DNA from: Pomphorhynchus laevis
Taxonomy: Eukaryota; Acanthocephala; Palaeacanthocephala; Echinorhynchida; Pomphorhynchidae
DNA: 64,000 bases
Reading direction: 5' to 3'
Assembly: GCA_012934845.2 (NCBI GenBank)
Contig: WNNJ02002419.1
Coordinates: forward strand, 213,070-277,069
In this document: piece by piece, positions 1-11,000 of the stretch
Layout of the letters: every line of letters begins with the position of its first letter
Numbering within the stretch: the first letter of the stretch is position 1
The notes under the pieces: generated by a model
Database searches by the model: none
What the model saw: the letters and a program-made list of their open reading frames with translations, nothing else
Told to the model about the DNA's origin: nothing
Program-made: the position numbers and the translations under genes

Positions 1-355
1 TATAATGAATTTAATGAATTTTAAATCCATATAATGAATTTTATGGTCATTCTGTTTCCATTATGTTTCTAATATTATCGTTACATATTGATTTTATTTC
101 TTTATTATAATTACAAATTACAAATTATGGTTAATGTATATTTTTTATTGTTATTATTAACATTTATTGTCCGATTATAGTATTTTATATTACAATATCT
201 GTCTATTATACAACTTAGCCTATCATAGTCGTTAATAAATTTTTGATTTATTGAACATATGATATCTTTAGAAAAATTTCTTTTATTTACATAAAGATTT
301 TTTTGCTTGTTATCTCTTAAAAGTTGTTTTAATATTTCTAATTGTTCATAAATAT
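1..355 (-). repeat. Diverged partial second copy of a PLE tail
   Basis: This stretch repeats, with indels, the block at about 485-970. Both contain the same run around a TTTTTGATTTATTGAACATA string, followed by the same motifs in the same order. On the minus strand it corresponds to the region beyond the GIY-YIG nuclease of a Penelope-like element (PLE). No continuous reading frame survives. The two copies lie head to tail, so they are either a local tandem duplication or two insertions. The left end of the window truncates this copy. Confidence 0.6.
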
Positions 356-1475
356 CTTGAGGGGACGAGTGACCGGCAAGACTCGGACATAATTCATTAT
401 TTGAAATTTACGTTTTCTTTTTTGTGTTATCAAAATAAATTCTAGAGTGCATATATGTTCATTTATTTTATCAAAACTAAAACCTACACAATTGCATTCT
501 GTTTCTATAATGTTTCCATTATAATCGTTACATATAGATTTCAATTCTTTTTTATAATTACAAATTTTCCGTCCTAATAGAGGTAACAACTTATATCTTA
601 TTTTAGGAATATATTTACTTAAATCTGACCCTATTATTCCTTTACTTTTAGAATTATTTACAATAATACCTATATTATCTGAATTATTTAAAAATCTAAC
701 TATATTTATGTTATCTATACATTTATAAATAAAGTTTATGGTTAATGTATATTTTCTATTGTTATTATTTACATTTATTGTACGATTATAGTATTTTGTA
801 TTACAATAACTGTCTATTATACAACTTAGCCTATCATAGTCGTTAATTAATTTTTGATTTATTGAACATATGATATCTTTAGAAAAACTTCTTATATTTA
901 CATAAAGATCTTTTAGCTTATTATCCCTTAAAAGTTGTTTTAATATTTCTAATTGTTCATTTATATACATATCTTTTTTAATATTTTTAACTCTATTTTT
1001 CCTATTCCTTTTATCACCATGACTTCTTGGTTTGCGTTTAACTGGATTATTATAATATAGTTGTTTATTATGTAGTATACTTCTTCTGCCAATTCCTTGT
1101 ACCACGTCATTCAATCCTAATGGGTACATGGAATTAATTGTTTTAATCCAAAAATCTTCTTTTTCTAATAGTTTTTGATTTAATATTGCCTTATTTTCTT
1201 CAACAATATGTTCTAAAATAAATAATTTACAATATCCTATATTATGTCCTATTAATCTCATATGTTTATGAAATATAGTTTGACTATTATGCTGTATATT
1301 ATATGTGTTGCCTAAACCTAGTTTTTAACATTTGATATGTTTTTCCTATATATTGCAATCCACATGAACATTGTATTATATACACTACCTACAACTGCGG
1401 TATTGCAGTTACAATTATTATTAATATTTAAAGAAAAACTTTATTTGTTGTATTACTTACAATTATTATTTATAA
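338..1475 (-). pseudogene. Penelope-like element, GIY-YIG nuclease and C-terminal tail (broken)
   Basis: The minus strand carries the 3' half of a PLE polyprotein. From high to low coordinates, a first frame (about 1460-1290) reads VVYIIQCSCG-type sequence followed by LQYIGKT and LKTRFRQH, the VVY...YIG core of a GIY-YIG endonuclease. A frameshift near 1270 leads into a 307-codon open frame (1261-338) with EDFWIKT and YPLGLND, the block that follows the nuclease in many PLEs, and then a basic PRSHGDK stretch. The RT part is not attached. GIY-YIG PLE proteins combine RT and nuclease to insert their own copies. This one is dead because of the frameshift and missing RT. A sister copy lies at 40500-41470. 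Confidence 0.75.
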
Positions 1476-1764
1476 CATCACAAACTTTACTGATCGGCAA
1501 AAAATTGAATATAATGAGACGATCGCATCGATCAGGACATACATCTGTTGTAAAATGTCTCTTGCAAAAATTTGTTCTGCAGCTCTTTGATGTCCACGCG
1601 TACAATATCAGTGGATTTCATCTTTTTGAACAGAAAGTGATTTACCAGAGTGACTGCGGCAAATGTAAAAAAAATGATATATTTTTTTCTGACAAAATTA
1701 GCGCCCATTTGCTGGTTACCTTCAAAATGTTATTATTTTTGTGTAATAAATAATCACAAATTTT

Positions 1765-2065
1765 ACATTTTTTTTCTGTTATATTTAAAAGATCTAAAAT
1801 CTTTATAGTACTAAGGATAAAGTACTTATAGTACTATAGATTAAAGTACTAAAGATCTACTATCTTTAGTACTTTCGTATATTTCCAATATGATTGAGAA
1901 CTTGCAACTTTTGTTAAGTCATATTTTTACGTTGCTTTTTCGGTGTCGCCACCTAGTTTAGTTGACTCAGAATAAACTTTCAACGGGTCATCCAGCAGCA
2001 TCTGACAGCGGGCAGTTCTGCTTAGGCGGTTTCAGGCTGGAACAAGATCTTAAAGATCTACCACC
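1765..2065 (-). repeat. PLE-associated leader repeat, copy 1
   Basis: About 280 bp are shared with 43917-44175, including a TCGGTGTCGCCACC core, an inverted repeat GTTTAGT/ACTAAAC (degenerate in this copy) and GATCTACCACCTTCA near the right end. In both places it lies just beyond the PLE nuclease region, seen from the PLE reading direction, so it may be part of the same element. This copy carries an extra cluster of about 70 bp of short inverted repeats (1795-1873) that the other copy lacks. No coding potential is visible. Confidence 0.6.
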
Positions 2066-2153
2066 TTCATTTAATAAGATTCATTAAATAAGATTTTTAG
2101 AAATATATTCATCCTGATCTGTATTAAATTTATAAATATTCAGGAATATCAGG

Positions 2154-2286
2154 TATAGTTGTACGACAAGAAAAATCATTTCGATATTTCGCTAGTAACT
2201 ACCAGCATATTCAGAAAATTAACTTAGACGATTCTAGTAGTTACTAGCGAAATATCAAAATGATTTTTCTTGTCGTTCAACTATAC
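2154..2286. repeat. Palindromic (fold-back) element, about 52-bp arms
   Basis: The left arm (2154-2205) and right arm (about 2234-2286) are reverse complements with about three mismatches, separated by about 28 bp. The arms include ACGACAAGAAAAATCATTT and GATATTTCGCTAGTAACTA. The spacer contains CATATTCAGAAAATTA, also found in the palindrome at 48490-48615, so the two are probably members of one small fold-back family. There is no coding sequence. Confidence 0.85.
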
Positions 2287-2429
2287 ATGATTGTCCCTGG
2301 GTATTTAAAAAATTAGATTTTATACAATATTAAAAAATATCTAATTTTTTATAATTTATTATTCATTTGATACAATATTCGGTCCCTCGAATGGGCCTTG
2401 ATACATCCAATAATAATAATTTCATTATT

Positions 2430-4020
2430 TAATGTGATCGGATGCGAGCCGGTAGGAAATATCCTACATGCATGCTGCAGCGAGAATGGGGCGATCTTAG
2501 ACAAGCAGACGAGGTTCCAGCGATTGCAAACGAAATTCTTCGGAATATTCTGTCCGAATATTGCTCTTTTGAGCGCTGCGCTTCGATCGCAGCTAGTGAT
2601 TTCAGAAAAAGCCGAATTCCATCGCCCATAACACCCGACGTTGTGAATACGATAGGCATTAATTTGTTTCGTTCAAGACTCACAATACGTTCACTGTATT
2701 TCGCCTTGTTTATTTCTTCATTGCTTGCAAACACGGATGACGGGACACCACGAGCATATGATTGAGCGTATATATTAAAAATGGTAACATCGAAGAACGT
2801 CCGCTCAAATCGATTTTTCTGAAGTCCAGATATTCGATGTCCAAACGTGCACCTCGGTCGCTCGTAGTTGTCCATGTCTCGAAACCAAATCTAGCTGGGT
2901 CGTCAGTGAGCTCAGGTTTAACCCAACACTGTAACAAATGGTTGTAAGCACTTCCGTGACAAATCACGCACTATATTGTGCCGGATTAAAGGCAACCTTC
3001 TCGTTTGCAGAAAAGGGCATGGCTAGTATTAACGCTATCTCCGCAAGTACAGACACTCCTACTCAAATCAGTGGGCTTTAACCGTACCGGGCGCAGAATG
3101 CATTCATATATTTATTGCGACCTAGGTAGAAGTGTTCGCTCTTTACTAGTAAGGCGCTTAATCACGAGGAGGTGCTATCTCTGGAGACATGAGAGATGAT
3201 TTGGACTGTGGCCAGACCAAGTCTAGCTACTTTTGGCTGTAATCTATCGATACGCAATTGGTGTTGCTCTATAAAATTCAGATTCATAACACGGTCTTGT
3301 AGGAAGTGCATAGGGTTTCCAGTTTCTCCAGTTTCATATGTATCGCATATTTTTGAAGAACACCCGAATTTCAGGTGCCCAGAGAATCTTGAGTCACATA
3401 TGTCAAGTATACTAGCGCTTATAAGATCATCATCCAGTCTTGCCTACTCTTAGTCTGATGATTACAGGAACGAAGCTTTCGTTAATAGATGTGTACAAAC
3501 AGCTTGTGTGAGACGGGCCGCATTCTACTGTGTACATAAAATACGTTCATTTGAACTGCACTGAACGATTTAATCCAGTGTAAGCACCGTGTGAATCTAT
3601 CTCTCCGGCGCTTGCCAAACGATCGATTATATTAGACCAGCGCTCTACTTTCAATTCAGAGCAGTTTCACTTGTACTGTGTGGTGCTGATGGGAACAAAG
3701 AATTTCGATACCAGATGTGGACAGTTCGATATCAGCGGATAAAAGAGAGATGTCAACTCTACTGTTTCTTCTTGCTAGCAATTTGGTTTTAAATGCGTTT
3801 ACGTAATAACCGTACTTAGGACCAAGCTCTAAGAGAATGGAACACACTTTCCTCAAGTTTTTGAATTTCCCGACAAAATTACCATCATCTGCGTACCATC
3901 TCTGAGTAACACCAGGAACCTGTTTACGTATGTTTTCAATTAAGGGGCGAGATGCCATTGACAAGCTGGCCATCGCAAGGGAATCCCCTTGTGCAAAACT
4001 CTCGTGCGAATGTATACTAT
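2430..4020 (-). pseudogene. LINE-like retroelement, RT palm to C-terminal nuclease-like domain, copy 1
   Basis: The minus strand, high to low, shows PLIENIRKQVPG then RWYADD (RT catalytic box, about 3890), LELGPKYGYYVN and KTKLLARR (3973-3656). Further down comes a C-terminal block at 2967-2430: ETWTTTSDRGARLDI, then RTFFDVTIFN, then NKAKYSERI and LMPIVFTTSG. The order D...FDV...K..KY recalls the restriction-like endonuclease (PD-(D/E)XK type) of R2-like LINEs. That assignment is an inference. Stops and frameshifts separate the pieces, so the copy is dead. Related copies lie at 4350-7613, 13600-15060, 51780-52260 and 55495-57580. Confidence 0.7.
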
Positions 4021-4349
4021 CACCGCCAATGGTGAGCTGAACCGGTAATGCATGTAGATTACATCACAGTTATAACTTATTATTTTTTATTTTTTATTTA
4101 ATTTACAGTTGTCACAACTTGGGTTACCCGCAAATGGGTCCGTTTGATATAGTACGTTTTGTTCACTAATTGACAAACTGACCATTTTCTACCATTTAGG
4201 ATTCCTCAAGATATTGGATATTGTACAGGGAACCCTCGTGAGGATCGAGGCGCTCTCAAGCACGCAGATGCGGAACATGCAATCGCGAAAGAGAGAGGTC
4301 TCTTAAGCCCAATTAAAATATTGCAATAGTCCTATTTCGTGCGCTGGGC

Positions 4350-6520
4350 CTCGATTTTGTCAATCGACTTTAATACCATCCTTGTATCGTCGCCCATGCC
4401 ATGAGAAGTAGAGAATATGAGAGGCACAAATTGGCTTCGCTATATAACACATCACACGCTCTCTATATTTTGCAAATTTTCGTGCTTCGTTCGTAGCAAA
4501 CGCAGATGTTGGGCTGTTGGGTGCATACGATTGAGCATTAATATTGAATATGGTGACGTCGAAGAACGTTCGCTTAAATCGATTGCTTTGTAACCCATTA
4601 CAGACGACATCCAATCTTGCGTCTTGATCACGCGTAGTGCCCTTTACCTCCAAGTTTATTTCTACCGAGACTTTCGTGAGCACAGTTCGCCCCCGACGCC
4701 GGAACGGATAGTAGTCAGTTCCTGTGCAAAAATGTCCCGAACGATATCTTGCCGAATTGAAGGTAAATAGCTACGATTGCAGGAAAGCGCATGACAGATG
4801 TTGACGTCATCACCACACACAGGTAGTTTCGGTCACATCTGTCGGAGTCTAACCATAGCGTGCGCATATTGCCTCCTTGAATTTGCGCGACGAAAATGGA
4901 AGCTCTCGCTCGTAACTGGCAGGGCACTTAACCACGAAGAAACGCCGTCTCTGGAAGCGTGAGAGATAGCCTGAGACACAACTTGCCCGAGTCTGTCGAT
5001 ACTCGGTTGTAATCTCTCCTGGCGCAATTGATGTTGATCCGTTATAATTTGTTTCATGACGCTTTCCTGAAGTAAGCGTAGAGCGCAACCCTTGTCCAGA
5101 CTTATATGATTCACATAGATGTTCAGAAGATATGCGCTGAAAATATGCGCTGAGAAGATATGCGCTGAACTCTATATGCGCTGAAAATCTCGGGTCATCA
5201 ATACAAAGTCCCCCATTTTGTAATGGTGAAGTCAAATACATCATCCAGTTTGTATATACTCTACGTCTAATGATTGCAGGAACGAACGTATCTGTGATTG
5301 CCTTAACGAGATGGTCTGACGGATTACATTCAATGGAACGCATAAAGTGCGTTCATTTTAACTGCACTGAACGAACCAACCTAACATATGCGACCTGTGG
5401 GTGTATCTCCGCAACACTGTTTAATCGATCGACTAAGGTAATACACCGTGTTTCTTCCGATACTGTTACGCTGCTCTCGTACTGAGGAGTGCCAAAAGGG
5501 ACACCTAGAATTTTAAAGCCAGTTGTCGACAATTCAACGGTGGAGAACAGAAATAAATTGCCATCATCCATGCAGCTTCGCGCTATCAATTTTGATTTCG
5601 AGTCATTTACATGATATCCGAATTTCGGACCTAACTCTAGAAATAACGACCACACCTTCTCTAGGTCTTAGAGTTTACCAATAAAGTTGGCATCATCCGC
5701 GTACCATCTATGGGTAACGCCAGGTACATGTTTGCGTAAAATCTCAATAAGGAGCAAATATGCCATCGAGAGGACGGCCGTTGCGAAGGGGTCCCCCTGT
5801 GTAAAACCTTCGTGTGTTGTAAATACTATCTCCTCCAAGAGTAAGCTGTGCCGATGATGCATACACGTTCCCGAGCACAGTTTACGATGTGAGAGCAATG
5901 AATTTCATGTTTGAAAGTGCAGCTTTCCGAGTCATTGAGTTGAAAGCGTTGAACGCATCTACTAACAGGATACAGGAGTCCGGATTTGCCTCGTAAACCT
6001 TTCTCAAGGAATGTACGGCGTATTCAATTCCTCCCCTATGTGCGGAAGCGAGCTGCTCCAATCCCGCAACATCCTGTTGCGGGATAATTCCGAATTATTT
6101 GCAATATCGTCTTTGCGACAATGCGTCTTGCAACGTCACATACCCCGATAGGCCTAACGCCTCCCGTCATCTTTTCTAATGCCACCAATCTCTGGCCTTA
6201 AAAGCCTCAATACTCTCAGGACATATAGGTTCAGATGCTAATCTGACAGCGAAATTAGCGAGGACCCTAGCAAGCGTTCGGGAATGCTAACCGAAGCTTT
6301 CAACATATGGCACCACATAAATGCGTCAAGACCGGATGGTCCAGCAGAACCTAGCGTTTTCTTACATGCTCTTATAATATCATTGTAATCCAGTACTGCA
6401 AATCGGGTGTGGTGATGTCGACAGGACCGTTCCATCGGTTCTGACAAAAAAATCTCTCTAGCTGTCTCAGAGGCTTTCGGATGGAGCGATTTTAAGATTT
6501 CTTTGACATACATACCTATG
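4350..6520 (-). pseudogene. LINE-like retroelement, RT and C-terminal domain, copy 2
   Basis: Reading the minus strand downwards: LKSLHPKASE and SAGPSGLDAF (6513-6238); GGVRPIGVCDVARRIVAK (about 6150); ILLVDAFNAFNS, which carries the first catalytic Asp of the RT (about 5970); FTQGDPFATAV and HRWYADDANF (5898-5668); LELGPKFGYHVN (5655-5353); YGGLCI-type and FSAHI sequence (5343-4849); and DARLDV, RTFFDVTIFN and FAKYRER (4683-4360). The order matches a complete non-LTR-type RT followed by a nuclease-like C-terminus. Frameshifts, stops, a 10-bp palindrome (6061-6085) and repeated ATATGCGCTGA 11-mers (about 5140-5190) break it. The probable N-terminus is at 7062-7613, separated by a PLE 3' insertion. 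Confidence 0.75.
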
Positions 6521-6660
6521 TAGCATTGTATTTTATAGTGCTGGCCATAATATTGTCTTCTAGAACTGAACAGTTCCCCTTTGTACCTTGCCTCTGGTTA
6601 TGAGCTTACAGTATTGTCTCCTCTAGTCCTACTGTGCATGCTTGTGACAAAGACTGAACA

Positions 6661-7100
6661 GATATTGTAAATAACTTGCTTATTTACATATTAGCTAGCT
6701 TATTTACGTATTATTTATGGATAATAAATAATATACTTTGTATTAGAATAAGATACTATATAATCAAATTTCATCAGAGGAAATACATCATTAGCATGTA
6801 TTTGGCCCCGCTGCTATGTTGGGTAGAGGAGTTAAGAGCCGAAACCTGATAGCATAGCAGTTCCTCCTGATGATCTCTAATCCTTATTCTGATGCAACGT
6901 CTGTTATTTATTAGTCAATTCATAAAAATGACGTTTATTTTAAATTTCAATTTTTTATTTTAACTTGATTTAAATTATAGAAAATCTAAAAACAATTATT
7001 AATTTTATTATTTAATTATTAAATTTTGATTTAGCATTATTATGTTTTGTTTGTTTTATAATTATATTAAATACGTAGACTCAGTTAGCTGATTTGAATT
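6661..7100 (+). mobile_element. PLE 3' terminal region inserted in the LINE-like element
   Basis: The start resembles the last codons of a PLE frame (TTTATGGATAATAAATAATA; compare 59281). A structured non-coding domain follows at 6740-6895, and an AT-rich stretch ends in ATTAAATACGTAGACTCAG (7067-7085) and a GCTGATTTG string. The same end motif recurs at 59629-59656 and, inverted, at 27670, 30030, 31245 and 58990, and probably marks an element boundary. It splits the minus-strand LINE-like element (7613 to 4350), so it is the younger insertion. Confidence 0.7.
6740..6895 (+). ncRNA. Structured PLE 3' RNA domain, copy S1
   Basis: The domain is closed by GTATTAGAATAA pairing with TTATTCTGATGC. 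It has an AAATACAT/ATGTATTT hairpin and CTGCTATG/CATAGCAG, which spans GAGGA; GAGGA pairs in turn with TCCTC beyond the CATAGCAG arm, giving a pseudoknot. The GGCCCC strand is only partly matched here (AGAGCC), unlike the full GGGGCC in copy S2. It matches no ribozyme class I can fit. Function is unknown; PLE ends are known to carry hammerhead ribozymes, so a self-processing or replication role is conceivable. Confidence 0.5.
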
Positions 7101-7613
7101 CTTCAAAAAGCTCTTAAAACTTTGCCTACTGCCGAAGTAAAAGTCGGCGATCAAGGGTTTTTCGAATCTCCGATATTTTTCTCGAATTGAACGATCGCAA
7201 CATCCACTTAAAAATACGACCCCCGTTTTCAACGTATTTTGATAGTCACGATGCTTCTGCGCAACCGACCTATAATAATATGGGATATCAACAAAGATGT
7301 TGCTAGCAGAACACGGTGGAAGGCCCAAAAGATTGGGTCTCTATTAGATTACGGCTTGATAATAATATGCAGCGCAATTGACTGATGGAGCTTCTTCATG
7401 TAAGACTAGATCTTGGGCCCGATGGAGTGGTATGACGTCGTGATGTGCAGCTGTTTGTATCGGTTGACGCTTTATGCAATTGATGCAGTTCGTGGCTTTG
7501 CAATTTAAACAGGCGCGCTTAGATTTTGCGCATTTGCAGCATATGCACCTTGCTGCCGGTCCGTTGCAACTGCAGCACACGATCGTGCTCGAAGGTTTTC
7601 CACGAGGCATCAA
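7062..7613 (-). pseudogene. Cys-rich N-terminal part of the LINE-like element
   Basis: An 89-codon frame (7613-7344) starts MMPRGKPSSTIVCCSCNG and holds a CxC-like cluster, with paired cysteines in VCCSCNG, CICCKC, ACLNC and NCINC. A second frame (7328-7062) continues with PPCSASNIFVDIPYYYR and ends in LTESTYLI at the PLE insertion. Cys clusters of this kind precede RT domains in some LINE-like proteins, and the location just upstream of the RT fragments at 6520-4350 on the same strand supports a single element. I cannot exclude an unrelated mobile-element ORF. Metal or nucleic-acid binding is inferred from the Cys spacing only. Confidence 0.45.
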
Positions 7614-7995
7614 ATATTTGTGTTGCTTGTTGATTTAAGTGTGTATAAATCTTTCGACGCTTGTAAGAATGTGAAGTGTATGTGGAGATCTGAAATGTAT
7701 GAATGTGAAGAACTGAAATCTGGAATTGAAATTGTAAGTATCTTGTTAAAATCAAGACAATTTTTAACCAGAATAAGAATAATAATTATATTACTATAAA
7801 CTTATTATTATATAGAGTTATTAATTAGTTCTGACGAAATCAGCCGATATTATCGTTAAATTAGTATTCAATTTGTTTCGCTTATCATGTTCAAAACGTA
7901 TTAAGCATTTTAATTGACATCGTGCATTGTAATTGCCATTATAATTCATTTAATTTTCTAATTAATACTTTTAAATTTACTTTAAATTTGTTTAG

Positions 7996-8052
7996 GATCC
8001 AGCACAAGTGGTTCAACCTCAACTTCCGGAAGTTAACGAAGTTGAAAGAACT
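7996..8052 (+). CDS. Candidate N-terminal collagen exon
   Basis: A 57-bp open block encodes [19 protein letters not shown]. It is bounded by TTTAG on the left and GTAAG on the right and joins in phase 0 to the exon at 9147. It is non-helical and acidic/Pro-rich, as expected for linker sequence upstream of the triple helix. It is supported only by splice signals and phase, so it is less certain than the Gly-X-Y exons. Confidence 0.55.
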
Positions 8053-11000
8053 GTAAGTTGAAGAACTATAAAGTTGTAAGAACTATAAATTGCATTTATC
8101 TCATTACGTTTTATTTTATCTGTTGACAATTGATAATTATATGATTCAAACTTTTCGAAATTGCCTTTATTTTAAATATCTATTATCGTATTATATTCAA
8201 ATTAAAAATATTGATTTTATATAAATTAATATTTTTATTATAACATAATTAAATATGAACAACAATTTCTTGACAAGAAAAAACAAATAATATAAAATTT
8301 TTTCTTGTCAACCGCTGGCCCGGGTGTCGGGTCGTGGAGGCAGTGCACGAACCAAACTACTCCAGACATCGCGATCCTGGGCTACATACCAGAGTTCTCT
8401 TTTAGATACCCCAAGGCGTTTTTCGGCCAGTTTCGAGATTTGATCTCTCCACCGGTATCGAGGTCTATCTTGAGGTCTCTTTCCAGAGAGTCTGGCCAAC
8501 GGTTGCGGATAATATGTTATCTATTTATTTGCGGATAATATGTTTTAATCAAGTAATTATTTGGCGATAAAAATCATCAGAAGGCTTCATACTGTTTTAG
8601 TTTCAATTTCCAAAGTTAATTAGACGTAGATATTTTACTCGTTTATTTGCGGATAATACGTTTTTATCAAGTAATTATTTTATAATTGATAATTATTTGA
8701 TTATTAATTATTTGATTATTAGTAATTATTTAATTATACAAGTAATTATTTAATAAATATTAGCTAGCCATGTAATTTTTAATCTATTGAATAGCAATTG
8801 AAATTATAAAGGTTACTTTATAAGTCTTAATAATATGATATTTATTATCATTAATAATTATTTTAATTTTATAATAAAAATATAATTATAATTTATTTAA
8901 TTTTAAAATAAATAATTTTTAATGATTAATGTTTAAACTAATAATTATTTTTTAATACTATAATTTTTAATTTATTTATCATATATTTTTTATGAATATT
9001 TAGAATATTTAGCTGAGTAATTTTCCCACATTTGTTTAGTTTTAAGTGCACTCAAAATAAAGTTTTATTATTGATATTAAAAAAAAACTTAAAGATGAAA
9101 GTTATTTTTCTGATAAAACAATAAAAATTCATAATTTTTATTTTAGCCTATTCCTCCTGGTGATAAGGCTGGTGTTGTGCCTGTATCATATGCTATATCC
9201 GCAGTACCTGGTCAAACAGGAGCTAGAGGAATTCAAGGGCCACATGGTGTCCAAGTATAGTAACAGTTTCAAAATTTTTATTCTAAGTACACCTTTAAAA
9301 TGTTCAGGGACCACCAGGACCACAAGGACCGAGAGGAGAATCCGGTGATACAGGCCCAACGGTAAATGTTTAATTACACTTTATGTAACCATTATTAAAT
9401 ATTTAGGGACCACCTGGTGCACCTGGTATACCCGGACCTGCTGGTTCAATTGGAAGATCTGTATATCACTCTATTTATATTATTTACAAATTTTTGCTCT
9501 TTGATAGGGTGAAGACGGTCCTATAGGTCCAATGGGTCCCCCTGGACCAATTGGATTACCGGTAAAAATTATATTTCGTGTTTTGTTTTAAAAAATATGT
9601 TTAGGGACCACGTGGACCAATTGGTCCTGGCGGTTTACCTGGAGTAAAAGGACATCCGGTATTTTTTAACAATGGTTGATAAGTGTATTGATTTTCGATG
9701 TTTAGGGATGGAACGGAGAAGTTGGGGTTAAAGGAGATGAAGGTGAAAAGGGATCTGTCGGTAGTCCAGGGAATCAAGGTTCTGTTGGACCTTCGGGACC
9801 TCAGGTTAGTAATATATACTTATTATCATAACTGTGCTTGTTTAGGGTGCTGCCGGTGGTCCAGGATTACGCGGTAGAGTTGGTGCGATAGGTGCTCCCG
9901 GAATTAGAGGTACTGATGGATCACCTGGATCTCAAGGAGTGGCTGGACCACAAGGTCCAATAGGTCCAGTCGGTACACCAGGTGCTATCGGGAGAAAAGG
10001 TACCTCAACTGAGCTGAAATATTTTTCTTGAAGCTCTAATTTAGGTGAAAGAGGAAGTGATGGTAAGCGAGGTCAAATAGGTTATCCTGGTCAACGAGGG
10101 AAACCTGGACCAAATGGAGAGACTGGTGTTCAAGGGCCTCACGGATCTCAAGGATTTCAAGGCAGACCTGGTCTAAAAGGGCCTCAGGTGAAATTAAAAT
10201 TATTAAATTTATATATTAAATAATATAAATTATATTAAAATTATTTAATTTGAATTAGTATTTCTGCAAATTTTGGAATATTCTAATTTAATATTAATCT
10301 TTAATTTGTATGGATTTTTGCAAATATTGATTAGTATTTTTAAATTGAATATCACTAATCTAATTATTTATTTAAATAATTATTTAATATTTATTAAAAA
10401 TATTAAATATTATTAAAAATTTAATAACAGTCTTTAATATTAACTTATTAATCTTAACTTTGCAATTATATAAAATGTTTCATACATGTATAAATCCTAC
10501 CACTTGGGAATAAGATAATCTTTGAGACAACTTCAAAAACTTTAAGGAACATTCAGCCTTTGCAATTTTGACCTTCTCCAATTCATTTGAAAGAAAAAGT
10601 GGAACTTGCTTAAATTCTTCGAATCGTATTAAATATATCAATTTATGTCTTCGTTACAGTTTTGTCAATTTATAGGAACAAAGAAAGGGAGTAAAGAATA
10701 TTTATTAAATACGTGTATTAAATATTTATTTTTAAGTAATAACTTATAAAATATATTTAAATCAAATGCATTAAATCTTTATGTTCATCTTTATTAAATC
10801 ATTTGTAGATCAATTCGTAATAATTTAATACGTTTGATTGATTCTAGGAACTATGAAAATATAATTTAAATATATTTATTTTTGATAAAAATTTAGGGTG
10901 AGCCTGGTACAGCTGGTACTCCTGGTTATCAAGGACCAACTGGAATGCAGGGCGTAATTGGTGAAACTGGTGGACCTGGGTCACGAGGGGAGCCGGTAAT

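Noticed and set aside
2398-3453. Series of plus-strand frames at 2398-2765, 3005-3199 and 3196-3453
   Set aside because: They lie opposite the minus-strand retroelement, which shows recognisable protein motifs; the plus frames do not.
6740-6895. PLE 3' domain as a hammerhead ribozyme
   Set aside because: It has a GAAAC and a CTGATGA box, but GAAAC comes first and only about 22 bases separate them, too few for stems III and I. No stem II pairing abuts both boxes.
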